64,000 bases of DNA from DATFDN01 sp963767645 (lineage in GTDB: Bacteria > Pseudomonadota > Alphaproteobacteria > Acetobacterales > Acetobacteraceae): assembly GCA_963767645.1 (NCBI GenBank), contig CAVYEW010000006.1:61395-125394 (forward strand), in the 5' to 3' direction. Both the position numbers and the translations under genes were made by a program. The notes below the pieces were generated by a model that searched no databases, was not told the origin of the DNA, and saw only the letters and a list, made by a program, of their open reading frames with translations. Positions 52,004 through 60,450 of the stretch are shown here, piece by piece (positions within the stretch are counted from its first letter, which is position 1; every line of letters begins with the position of its first letter).

Positions 52004-54251
52004 TCACTGAGGCAGCATCTGAACGAACACCGGCACCGATGCCTGGACTGTCTTGCCCCCTGAGGTTTCGACAGCAACGAATTGGTGGTTCCCGCCTTGT
52101 ACCGAGGGCATCGTGAAGGTGGCCTGGAAAGTGCCACTGGCGGCCACGCCCGCCGCTCCGACTTTTGTGCCTGTGGGGCTGTCGATGAAAACGGTCACGG
52201 GCTGATTTGGCAAGAAGCCGTCACCGCGCAGCGTGACTGGAAAGGTGTTTTCAACCTGCCCCGGCGCGGGCTGCACTGTGTTCGTGGCGGAATTGATCAG
52301 CGAAATCGTCGGAACGCAGCCGCTGGCCGCGCAGACGGTGATGGTCGCGCTCGCCTGTTGCGGGTTCGACGTGGTGATTCCTGTCGGGCTGTTGACGAGA
52401 ATCGGGCTCTGGGAACCCACTCCGACCGGTTTGATCGGCGCGGCGACGGGCGTGATGACCAGCGACTGTACTGGTTTCACAGCTTCGAGTGGCGTTTTGG
52501 CGTCGGCGGCCGCCGACGCACTCACGGGTCCCGCCTTCAGGTTGGTAACCGCCAGGGTGCTTCCGAGAATGATCGGCCCCCCCAGCGGGAATACGATCGG
52601 GGTCGCCTGCGGGGGCTCTCCGATTGACGCATGGATGGTGTGCTGGCCTGGGGTCGTGCTGGCAGGTATCGTCGCCGTGGCGCTGAAGCTTCCGCTGCTG
52701 TCGACGGTCGCGGTGCCGATCCTCGCCGAGGAAGCATTGTCAAGCCAGATGAGGGCTTGGTCCGTTCCGGCGGCCGAGGTCGTCACCGTGAGCGTGTCGC
52801 TCCACGGCGCACAGGTCACGGGGTCGCACTCATGCACCTTGAACTGGTAGCTCGTTCCCGACTTCAGGTTGTCGAACTCGAAGCCGCCTTGATTGGTGCT
52901 TACCTTTTGTACCGCTTCGCCCGCCACGCCCCAATCGATTTCCGTGGTGGACGCCTCGGTTGAGACTGTGTGATCCCATCTAATGACGATCCTGGTGGCC
53001 TCGGGTTCGGAGAAGTTGCTGCCGCGAACCACGATCTGATCGCCCGGCTTGGCCTCCTGCACGTTGGGCCCGATCACGGGCCGGAACAGGCTGGGCGCGG
53101 CGTTCGACTGCGCAATCACGTTGTGCAGGGCAGGTTTGGCCGCCGCCGGCTTGCTAAGACGGAAGATGAGGCTACCATCCGCTCCGGCTGTCACGTTGAG
53201 CGTTGAGAAACCGACGGATTGAGCTGCAGCCAGTCCCTGGAACAGCGAAGTGAACTGCGCCAACGCGGCACCTGCGGCATCGGCCGCCGATGGCGAAGCG
53301 AGCAGCAGCTCCGCCGAAATGGTATCCCTCAAATGCGCGTTCGCTCCTACCGCAACCCCGAGACCACCGAGTTGGGCCGCCAACTGAGCGGTCTGGGCTA
53401 TCAGGTCCACCACGCTCAACGCCTCTCCAGGCGGGCCGCCCACCGAACCGACCACGAACTGAACAGCGAGTTCCCGCAAACCAGGCGCTTAAGGAGGCCT
53501 TGACGGCACCGCTGTTGTCTCCCTGGGAGACATCCTGTGCGATAACCTCCCCCCCTGCGGCCTGGTTACTCGGGAGGGACGGTAGGGTTTGCACATTCGG
53601 AGTTGAGAAGGCCAGGCTGAGATGGGTATCAAACAAGACCGTGTACTGTGGATCGGCCGCACAAACCAGATTGGCCTCTTTGCAGGTGGTCGGCGATGTC
53701 ACGCTGAAAACTGAATTGTTGTAGGGTATCCAATAGTCCAGGGTCAGCCTGGTTCCAGTTATCGTAAACCTTGATAAGTCTTGCCACTGATTGGCGATAG
53801 TGGCCAACAGGGCTCCAAGCGGGTTCGGCGTGCAAGTGACGTTATAGGCCTTGTTCGCTGATGAATTGACCTGCTGACCGATTTCCGCTGCAACTTCGCC
53901 GCAAGTCGCATTCTGAGTCTGCTGCCATGCCTGGTCGAAGTAGCCCTTGCCGTTGCCGGGGGCGACCAGCAACGGAGACTGGCGCAGCTTCGTGAGGTTG
54001 TTTGGGAGTACGTTTGTCAGGGATGGGGGCAGGCTCAGGAGAGAAACATCCTGTGCCGCGCCATTCTGGTCGGTGAACGAGAGGCGTACTTGTATGGGGC
54101 CCCTTATGACCGTCGTGTTGTTGACCAAGCTTGTGTCGGCTCTCGTCGGCTGAACTCCAGCCGCAAGACCGATGAACATCGTCAGAAATGTCCCGCTCGC
54201 CAGTCTGAGGCGGGAGCGCAGGAGTCGCGGCTTGCCGTCCTCGGTTCGCAT
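52004..54251 (-). CDS. Large exported protein with IPT/Ig-like domains (one frame break)
   Basis: From the ATG at 54249-54251, a signal peptide (LASGTFLTMFIGLAAGVQPTRA) leads into a Thr/Asn-rich region. At about 53475 (CTGGTTTGCGGG) one extra T shifts the frame; without it SAWLRELAVQFVVGSVGGPP joins the second part, which runs to 52004. That part has an IPT/TIG-like domain (GPNVQEAKPGDQIVVRGSNF), a fibronectin-III-like unit (SYQFKVHECDPVTCAPWSDT) and two bacterial Ig-like units, the last with VTLRGDGFLPNQPVTVFID. About 748 residues in all. A surface or secreted adhesin-like role is inferred. Confidence 0.75.
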
Positions 54252-54339
54252 GACACCATCCCCCTTTTTGCAGGATCTTGCCACTGGTGTGCGTCATGTT
54301 CCCCTCCTCCCAAAATCGGGGAACGACGGAGAGACCAGC

Positions 54340-56325
54340 CTACGCCGCGCCGCGCCGTGCCTCCAGCCGCGTCTCGGCGAGGTGGTCGAAGCGGCGGCGG
54401 AACGTGCCCAGGCCAAGCGTCTGGGAGCGCAGCTCGATGATCAGGTCGTGCATCTCGGCCTCTGGCACCAACGCCTCCACGTCGTCCCAGCCGGGCCAGC
54501 CCGCGCGCTCGGCGTAGCCGAGGATCTGGCCGCGGCGGCCGGAGAGCAGGCGCTGGGCGCGGGCGGTGAACTCGTTGGGCACGCTGATCGTCACATGGTC
54601 GATCGGCTCCAGCATCACCGGATCGGCGGCGGCGAGGCCCTCGCGCATGGCAATCCCGGTCGCAGTCTTGAACGCCATGTCGGAGCTGTCGACGCTGTGG
54701 AACTGCCCGTCGACCAGCGTCACCGAGACATCGACGACGGGATAGCCGAACGGCCCCTTGCGCGCCGCCTCCTCGGCGCCTTCGCCGACGGCGGGGATGA
54801 AATTGCGCGGCACCGAGCCGCCCACGACCTTGTCGACGAAGGCGAAGCCGGCGCCGCGTTCGCGCGGGGCGATGTCGATCTTCACGTCGGCGAACTGGCC
54901 ATGCCCGCCGGTCTGACGCTTCAGCCTTCCGTGCTGATGCACTGCGCGGCGGATCGTCTCCTTATAGGCGACCTGCGGGCGCCGCGTGGCGAGCTTCAGG
55001 CCCTGGTTGCGCGCCAGCCGCTCGACCACGGTGTTGAGGTGGATCTCGCCCTGGCCGTGCAGCACCGTCTCGTTGGTGTCCTGGCCGTGCTCCACGCGCA
55101 AGGTCGGGTCTTCCTCCACCAGCTTCTGCAGCGCGCCGGACAGCTTCACGTCGTCCTTGCGGTCGGCGGTGGCGATGGCCAGCGCATAGACCGGCTCCGG
55201 CGGGGTGGGGAAGGGCAGCGGGTCAGGAGTGCCGGACGGCGAGACCGTGGCGCCGGTGGCGACGCCGTCCAGCCGGCCCAGCGCGACCAGCTCGCCCGCC
55301 TCCGCCGCCTCCGGCGCCTTGCCGAGCTCGCCGCCGGCCGTGCGGTAGATGCCGCCCAGGCGCGTTCCGGCCAGCATGGCGCCGTCCTTGATCGCGCCGC
55401 GCCAGATGCGCGCATAGGAGAGCTTGCCGGTGTGGCCGGCATGGACGGTCTTGAACACCTGCGCGAGCGGCGGGCCCTCGGCCGGGATACCGCGGCGAGC
55501 CGCGGTCTCCTCCGGCGCCGGCGCGTCGTGGCGCAGCGCCTTCCACAGCCGGCGCACGCCGGCAGCGGCCTCGGCCGCGCCCAGCATCACCTCGATGACA
55601 TTGCCCGCCGCCAGGTCCTTGCGCAGATCGCGGTAGATCTCCTCGGGAGTCGGCTGCACGTCCTCCAGCACCTTCTCGAGCAGGGCGTCGTCGTGATCGG
55701 CCAGCACCTCGACCAGCTTCGATTTCGCCTCGGCCTCGGCGTCGCGCAGCTCGGCGGGGATCTGGATCAGCTCCGATGGCTGGCCCTTGCGATAGCGGTA
55801 GGCCCGGTCGCTGATGACGTCGACATAGCCGGCGACCTTCTCGCCGCCGGCGCCGCTCTCGGTGATCGGCATGTGGCGCAGCACCAGGGGAGAGCTGGCG
55901 TAGGCCTGCAGCGCCGCCAGTGTGTCGGCGAGGCCGCCTTCGAGCGTGTCGATGCGGTTGATGAACACGATATGCGGCAGGCCCATTTCGGCCAGGCGCT
56001 TGAGCAGCGGCGCCGCAGCCATGGCGCGGGCGGGCTGCGGATCGCACACCAGCACGGCGATGTCGGCGACGGTCAGCGCCGCCTCGGTCTCGTGCGCGAA
56101 CTCCACCGAGCCGGGGCAGTCGAGCACCGACCAGCGATCGCCGAGATAGGTGCAATGTCCGAGACGGATCTCGGTGGTCGAGGGGCGGTTGCGTGGATCG
56201 GCCGGCCGCTTCACCGGGGCGCCCGCCGCCTCCATCAACGCATCGAACAGCGTGGACTTGCCGACGCCGTACGGGCCCACCAGGGCCACCGAGCGGGGAT
56301 CTCTGCCGTTCTGCTCTCCGGACAT
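54340..56325 (-). CDS. Elongation factor G-like GTPase
   Basis: This translation-factor paralogue has 661 residues, shorter than true EF-G. G1 GPYGVGKST lies near residue 17, G3 reads LDCPGS, and G4 is NRID instead of NKxD. The C-terminal EF-G domains are recognisable: GHGQFADVKIDIAPRE and FHSVDSSDMAFKTATGIAMR. Such EF-G-like proteins are frequent in Alphaproteobacteria beside a normal fusA; their role is not settled. Its 3' end is duplicated at 51316-51600. Confidence 0.9.
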   Translation of the reverse strand: MSGEQNGRDPRSVALVGPYGVGKSTLFDALMEAAGAPVKRPADPRNRPSTTEIRLGHCTYLGDRWSVLDCPGSVEFAHETEAALTVADIAVLVCDPQPARAMAAAPLLKRLAEMGLPHIVFINRIDTLEGGLADTLAALQAYASSPLVLRHMPITESGAGGEKVAGYVDVISDRAYRYRKGQPSELIQIPAELRDAEAEAKSKLVEVLADHDDALLEKVLEDVQPTPEEIYRDLRKDLAAGNVIEVMLGAAEAAAGVRRLWKALRHDAPAPEETAARRGIPAEGPPLAQVFKTVHAGHTGKLSYARIWRGAIKDGAMLAGTRLGGIYRTAGGELGKAPEAAEAGELVALGRLDGVATGATVSPSGTPDPLPFPTPPEPVYALAIATADRKDDVKLSGALQKLVEEDPTLRVEHGQDTNETVLHGQGEIHLNTVVERLARNQGLKLATRRPQVAYKETIRRAVHQHGRLKRQTGGHGQFADVKIDIAPRERGAGFAFVDKVVGGSVPRNFIPAVGEGAEEAARKGPFGYPVVDVSVTLVDGQFHSVDSSDMAFKTATGIAMREGLAAADPVMLEPIDHVTISVPNEFTARAQRLLSGRRGQILGYAERAGWPGWDDVEALVPEAEMHDLIIELRSQTLGLGTFRRRFDHLAETRLEARRGAA

Positions 56326-56444
56326 CCTGCGCCTCCCTGCGCTGCGAACGCGGGAGCCGGTGGGCGCCGGCGCCCGAGCTGACGGATGCTATCGGAGTCC
56401 CGCTGCCGCGCAACCGCAAATGACGGGCGCGTGACGGCCGGGAT

Positions 56445-56921
56445 TCAGGCGCGCGTCGACAGCGCGAGCGGCATCCGGGCAGGCGGCGCGGTGCCGCTGG
56501 CGCCGTAGCGCGGGGAACAGCGTCCGGGGGCCTGCGCGGCGAGCGCGGCCGGCACCGCGCGGGCGATGGCGGCGAGCACGCGGCCTTGCACCGCGATGCC
56601 GCGCTCCAGCAGTTGGCGGTTGCGTGACGCCGCCTCGTCCAGACGGCGGGCGAGTCGTGCAAGCTCGGACGCATTGGCGCCGGCGAGGCTGTCCGGCTGG
56701 CAGGCCAGCGTGAACGCTGTCGCCGCTTCCTGCTTCTCCGTCAGCATCGCAGCGGCGCGCGCCAGGTCGAGCACGGTGAGGGCGGCGTTCTCGCGGTCCA
56801 GCACGGCGGCGAGGCGGAGCGCGGCGTCGAGTGCGCTCGACCCCTCCCCCCGGCCCCCTCCCACAGGGGGAGGGGGAGAAGGATACGCTCTTCCCTTTGA
56901 AGGAGGGGGCAGACGGGTCAT
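56445..56921 (-). CDS. FlgN-like flagellar export chaperone (candidate)
   Basis: This gene encodes 158 residues from the ATG at 56919-56921, which overlaps the stop of the FlgJ-like gene. The helical core ALRLAAVLDRENAALTVLDL, ARRLDEAASRNRQLLERGIA and RYGASG at the end are FlgN-like, and FlgN often follows flgJ in this class. Residues about 4-29 (PPPSKGRAYPSPPPPVGGGR) are coded by a GC palindrome of the window's repeat family, inserted in frame. Function is inferred from weak similarity and location. Confidence 0.55.
   Translation of the reverse strand: MTRLPPPSKGRAYPSPPPPVGGGRGEGSSALDAALRLAAVLDRENAALTVLDLARAAAMLTEKQEAATAFTLACQPDSLAGANASELARLARRLDEAASRNRQLLERGIAVQGRVLAAIARAVPAALAAQAPGRCSPRYGASGTAPPARMPLALSTRA
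56840..56882. repeat. GC-rich palindrome inside a coding region
   Basis: CCCCTCCCCCCGGCCCCCTCC followed by CACAGGGGGAGGGGGAGAAGG pairs with itself and matches the other palindromes of the window (31055, 36967, 51250). Here it lies within the 5' coding part of the FlgN-like gene and keeps its frame open. Confidence 0.75.
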
Positions 56922-57223
56922 CGCGAAGCCTCCGTTCCGGTTTGCTGGCTCTGCATCAGCGCGCGGTACACGGCATCCGCCAGACCGATCCCGCCGTGCT
57001 GGGCCATCTGCTTGCCGATCGTCTCGATCAGCATGGGCCGCCAGGCGGCCTCTCCGGGGCCGCCGCCGAACAGGCCGCCCGAGGTGTCCACGGTATCGAA
57101 CATCGGCTTCAGCATCTCGCCGATCGCCATCGCCTCGAACTCGGTGGCTTTCTGGCGCATCTCCGTTGCGGGGTCCGGGGCGCCGGCGATCTGCGCGGGA
57201 GCGGCGAGGGGGGCAGCGTGCAT
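56918..57223 (-). CDS. Rod-binding protein (FlgJ N-terminal domain type)
   Basis: This gene encodes 101 residues. EMRQKATEFEAMAIGEMLKPMF and GGPGEAAWRPMLIETIGKQM make the rod-binding domain found alone in alphaproteobacterial FlgJ-like proteins, without the muramidase half. It helps rod assembly through the peptidoglycan. The ATG shares one base with the flgI stop. It is followed by the FlgN-like gene. Confidence 0.85.
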   Translation of the reverse strand: MHAAPLAAPAQIAGAPDPATEMRQKATEFEAMAIGEMLKPMFDTVDTSGGLFGGGPGEAAWRPMLIETIGKQMAQHGGIGLADAVYRALMQSQQTGTEASR

Positions 57224-58326
57224 CAGCGCACCTCCAGATCGGCCTGCAACGCGCCGGCGGCCTTGATCGCCTGCAGGATGGTAATGAGGTCGCGCGGACC
57301 GATGCCGAGCGCATTCAGGCTCTGCACGAGGTCGCGCAAACTCACGCTGCCCGGCACGATGCCGAGGCGGTTGTTGTGCTGGTCGTCGACCTGCACCTGG
57401 GTGCGCGGAACCACTGCGGTCTGGCCGTTGGAGAACGGGCCGGGCTGGCTGACCTCCGGGGTCTCGGTCACGCGGATCGTCAGGTTGCCCTGGGCGATGG
57501 CGACCGTGCTGACCCGCACATTGGCGCCCATCACCACCGTGCCGCTCGCCTCGTCGATCACCACCACGGCGGGGCTGTCGGGCTGGATGCGCAGGTCCTC
57601 GATGTCGGCGAGGGCGGCGACGGGATCGCGGCCGGCCAGATCGACGCGGACGGTGCGCGGGTCGGTGGCGTGCGCGATCGGCCCTTCGGCGGCGTTGATG
57701 GCTGCGGCGATGCGTCTGGCGGTGGTAAGGTCTGGGTTGCGCAAGCCGAGCCAGATGCCGGTGCTCTTCTCCAGCCGGAACGGCGTCTCCTTCTCCACGG
57801 TGGCGCCGTTGGAGACACGCCCCGAGGTGGGCACGCCGCGCGTGACCGAGCTGGCAGCGCCGCGCGCGGCGATGGCGCCGGTGGCGACCGCCCCCTGCGC
57901 CACCGCGTACACCTCGCCGTCGGCGGCCAGCAGCGGCGTGACCAGGAGCGTGCCGCCGGAGAGGTTGGTCGCGTCGCCCAGCGCGGAGACCGCGATGTCG
58001 ATGCGGCTGCCGCTGCGGGCGAAGGCCGGAAGGTCGGCCGTGACCATGACCGCGGCGACGTTCTTGGTCTCCAGCTTGGCCGCCTGATCGGCGGTGTTGA
58101 CCCCCAGCCGCTCCAGCATGCCGATCAGAGATTGGCGGGTGAATACCGCATTATCAAGCTTGTCGCCGGTGTTGTTCAGCCCAACCACCAGTCCGTAGCC
58201 GATCAGCTGGTTGGGCCGGACGCCTTCGACGTCGGCGATGTCCTTGATGCGCACCTGGCAGGCGGCCGGGACCGGGCACAGCGCCAGCGCGGCGAGGAAC
58301 AGCAAGACGGCTGGCGATGCGCGCAC
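57223..58326 (-). CDS. flgI: Flagellar basal body P-ring protein FlgI
   Basis: This periplasmic P-ring subunit has 367 residues from the GTG at 58324-58326. The signal peptide SPAVLLFLAALALCPVPAAC is followed by RIKDIADVEGVRPNQLIGYG and VVGLNNTGDKLDNAVFT, then FTRQSLIGMLERLGVN and the C-terminal LNALGIGPRDLITILQAIKA. It heads the three-gene flagellar operon. A consensus sigma-54 promoter lies about 95 bases upstream. Longer open frames to 58710 are fliX shadows. Confidence 0.95.
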   Translation of the reverse strand: MRASPAVLLFLAALALCPVPAACQVRIKDIADVEGVRPNQLIGYGLVVGLNNTGDKLDNAVFTRQSLIGMLERLGVNTADQAAKLETKNVAAVMVTADLPAFARSGSRIDIAVSALGDATNLSGGTLLVTPLLAADGEVYAVAQGAVATGAIAARGAASSVTRGVPTSGRVSNGATVEKETPFRLEKSTGIWLGLRNPDLTTARRIAAAINAAEGPIAHATDPRTVRVDLAGRDPVAALADIEDLRIQPDSPAVVVIDEASGTVVMGANVRVSTVAIAQGNLTIRVTETPEVSQPGPFSNGQTAVVPRTQVQVDDQHNNRLGIVPGSVSLRDLVQSLNALGIGPRDLITILQAIKAAGALQADLEVR

Positions 58327-58420
58327 GGGCGGGCTCCGGTAGGGCGATCGTAACGATTTGCCGGCACTGTGGCGCGTGCCGGTCGGCCGCGACGGTCGCG
58401 GCGCGGTCGAGTGCCGGTGT

Positions 58421-58436
58421 CGCAAGCGCCGTGCCA
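58421..58436 (-). promoter_or_regulatory. Sigma-54 promoter for flgI operon
   Basis: On the minus strand TGGCACGGCGCTTGCG matches the RpoN consensus TGGCACG-N4-TTGC exactly at the -24 and -12 elements. Transcription would start near 58412 and run into flgI. Sigma-54 with FlbD and FliX drives this flagellar class in Caulobacter. Confidence 0.75.
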
Positions 58437-58520
58437 GCCGCGCGCCGCCCTGAGGGCGGCGGCAGCGATACGGGCCGGACCCGGCAGACTCTGCCGGGAG
58501 GGCAAAAGGAGCCGGGTGCG

Positions 58521-58952
58521 ATGACGGAGGTAGGCGGCATCGGCCGCGCGGGCGGGGCGGCGGCGGTGCCGGCGCGGGTGGCGGCGGGACCGGTCTTCGC
58601 CATGCCCCAGGAGCCCTCGGCCGCGGCGGCGGCGGCAACGCCGGGAGCGGCGGCCGCGGCGGTCTCGCTCTCGGGACTGCTTGCCCTGCAAGGCGCTGGG
58701 CCGGAGGCACCGCGCGACCGCACGGCCCGGCGGCGCGGCCGGGACATCCTGGACGCGCTGGCCGCGCTGCAGCGCGGATTGCTGGGAGGCGACGCGGGCG
58801 GGGCGCTGGCGCGGCTGGCGTCGCTGATCGAAGGCGTGCCCCTGGCGGCGGACCCGCGCCTCGCTGCTTTGCTCGCTGCGGTCGCGCTGCGCGCCCGGAT
58901 CGAACTGGCCCGGCGCGGCACCGATGCGCAGCCGGTCCGGGCGCCGACCTGA
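58521..58952 (+). CDS. fliX: Flagellar assembly regulator FliX
   Basis: This gene encodes 143 residues from the ATG at 58521. The N-terminal half is Ala/Gly-rich; the C-terminal half ARRRGRDILDALAALQRGLL, SLIEGVPLAADPRLAALLAA and IELARR is the conserved FliX domain. FliX controls the sigma-54 activator FlbD and couples basal-body assembly to gene expression in Caulobacter. It is divergent from flgI, as in other Alphaproteobacteria. Confidence 0.85.
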   Translation: MTEVGGIGRAGGAAAVPARVAAGPVFAMPQEPSAAAAAATPGAAAAAVSLSGLLALQGAGPEAPRDRTARRRGRDILDALAALQRGLLGGDAGGALARLASLIEGVPLAADPRLAALLAAVALRARIELARRGTDAQPVRAPT

Positions 58953-59102
58953 GATAACTGTGACTAAAGAAAGAAAGGTTCCCGAATAGTGGACAAATCT
59001 GAACAAATCGCCTTGGCGGCGGCCGGCGGCGCAGTTATAAGCCGCGCCGTTCCAACCCCCCGTGGGGGGCGCTTCGGCAACGAACGACAGGATCGCCCCG
59101 CC

Positions 59103-59519
59103 ATGATGGTCACTCTTCCCCCGGACTACCGACCAAGCGAGGAAGAGGAATTCATGAGCCCGGTGCAGGCGGAATACTTTCGCCAGAAGCTGCTGCGCTG
59201 GCGCACTGAGCTGCTGCGCGAGGCGGACGGGACGCTGCTCAGCTTGTCGCAAGGCGGCATCCACGAGGCCGATATCACCGACCGCGCCAGCGTCGAGACC
59301 GACCGGGCGCTTGAGCTGCGCACCCGCGACCGCGCCCGCAAGCTGATCGCCAAGATCGACCAGGCCCTGCAACGCCTTGAAGTCGGCACCTACGGGTTTT
59401 GCGAGGAGACCGGCGAGCCGATCGGCCTCAAGCGCCTGGAGGCGCGGCCGATCGCCACATTGTCGATCGAGGCGCAGGAGCGCCATGAGCGCATGGAGCG
59501 GGTCCACCGCGACGACTGA
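59103..59519 (+). CDS. dksA: DksA-type RNA polymerase regulator
   Basis: This gene encodes 138 residues from the ATG at 59103 (a second ATG follows at once). The coiled coil MSPVQAEYFRQKLLRWRTEL and the tail YGFCEETGEPIGLKRLEARP, IATLSIEAQERHERMERV are typical alphaproteobacterial DksA. Only one of the four zinc cysteines is kept, as in zinc-independent DksA versions. A TTGGCG...TTATAA pair near 59013-59040 may be its promoter. Its last 92 bases overlap the convergent GT9 frame. Confidence 0.93.
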   Translation: MMVTLPPDYRPSEEEEFMSPVQAEYFRQKLLRWRTELLREADGTLLSLSQGGIHEADITDRASVETDRALELRTRDRARKLIAKIDQALQRLEVGTYGFCEETGEPIGLKRLEARPIATLSIEAQERHERMERVHRDD

Positions 59520-60450
59520 TACCAGCGGGGCCGAGGGCGGCGTCGCGCACCGTCGCGAAATCCAGCATCTCGAGCGAGGGGCGGCGCAGCACGACGACGT
59601 GCGCCCCGCGCGGCGCGCACAAGGCGGGATCGGACTCGTCCGAAAACAGCACGACCGACGGGCAACCCGCGGCGGCGAGCAGGTGCATCGGCCCGGTGTC
59701 GTTGCCCACCGCAACCTCCGCCGCGCGGGCGAGGCTTGCCAGGTGGCCGAAGCCGGTGCGCCCGGTCAGGTCCACGATCGGCGCCGCCCGCGCGATCTCG
59801 GCCGCCAGCGGCGCCTCGGTCGTAGAGCCGATCACCACCGGGGCGAGCCCCTCGGCGGAAAGCGCGCGGGCGAGGCGGCCATAGCGTTCGACCGGCCAGC
59901 GCTTGGCCGGGCGATGCGGGGAGCTGCCCGGCATCAGCAGGGCAAACCGGCCGGGCAGGCCGAAGCCGGCGATGTCGCCGGCGCACCAGGCGAGATCCAC
60001 CGGCGGCACGGCGTCGATGCCCGCCTGGCGGAGCTGGCCGGCCTGGCGGTCGGCGTCATGGATCAGGTTCCGGCGCGGGTTCCGGTCGGGGTGCGAGCAG
60101 CCGGGCGCGATGCCCGACCATTCCGGCCGCGCGCGCCGCGGCAGAAGCTGGAAGTAGCGGTTGCTGCGGCTTGAGGTCTGCAGGTCGTACACCCGATCAA
60201 ACCGCCCGGCGGTCAGACGGCGGCGCAGCCGCATCCATCCGGGCACGTCCCACCAGGCGGGCCGATCGTCGATCCAGACCTCGTCGAAATAGGGCGACGA
60301 CGCCATCCAGGCAGCATAGGGCGCGGTGGTCAGCAAGGTGATGCGCGCGTTTGCGTGCCGGCGCCTGATCGCCGCGAAGGCGCCGAGCGAGAGCACGACA
60401 TTGCCGAGCGCCCCTAGCTTGACGACGAGGATCGCGGGCACGCGGCTCAC
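59428..60450 (-). CDS. Glycosyltransferase family 9 (heptosyltransferase-like)
   Basis: This gene encodes 340 residues from the GTG at 60448-60450, which overlaps the methyltransferase stop (GTGA). GT9 features are ILVVKLGALGNVVLSLGAFA, RVYDLQTSSRSNRYFQLL and PGSSPHRPAKRWPVERYGRL, and AVGNDTGPMHLLAAAGCPSV carries the donor site. It probably adds a heptose-like sugar to lipopolysaccharide. The last about 30 codons overlap dksA on the other strand and are unlike the family, so the natural stop may have been lost. Confidence 0.85.
   Translation of the reverse strand: MSRVPAILVVKLGALGNVVLSLGAFAAIRRRHANARITLLTTAPYAAWMASSPYFDEVWIDDRPAWWDVPGWMRLRRRLTAGRFDRVYDLQTSSRSNRYFQLLPRRARPEWSGIAPGCSHPDRNPRRNLIHDADRQAGQLRQAGIDAVPPVDLAWCAGDIAGFGLPGRFALLMPGSSPHRPAKRWPVERYGRLARALSAEGLAPVVIGSTTEAPLAAEIARAAPIVDLTGRTGFGHLASLARAAEVAVGNDTGPMHLLAAAGCPSVVLFSDESDPALCAPRGAHVVVLRRPSLEMLDFATVRDAALGPAGISRRGGPAPCAHGAPAPRSTMWRSAAPPGA

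Noticed and set aside
54172..56382. 736-codon plus-strand open frame
   Set aside because: Antisense to the well-supported EF-G-like gene; composition is that of a mirror frame (His/Arg/Gln-rich).
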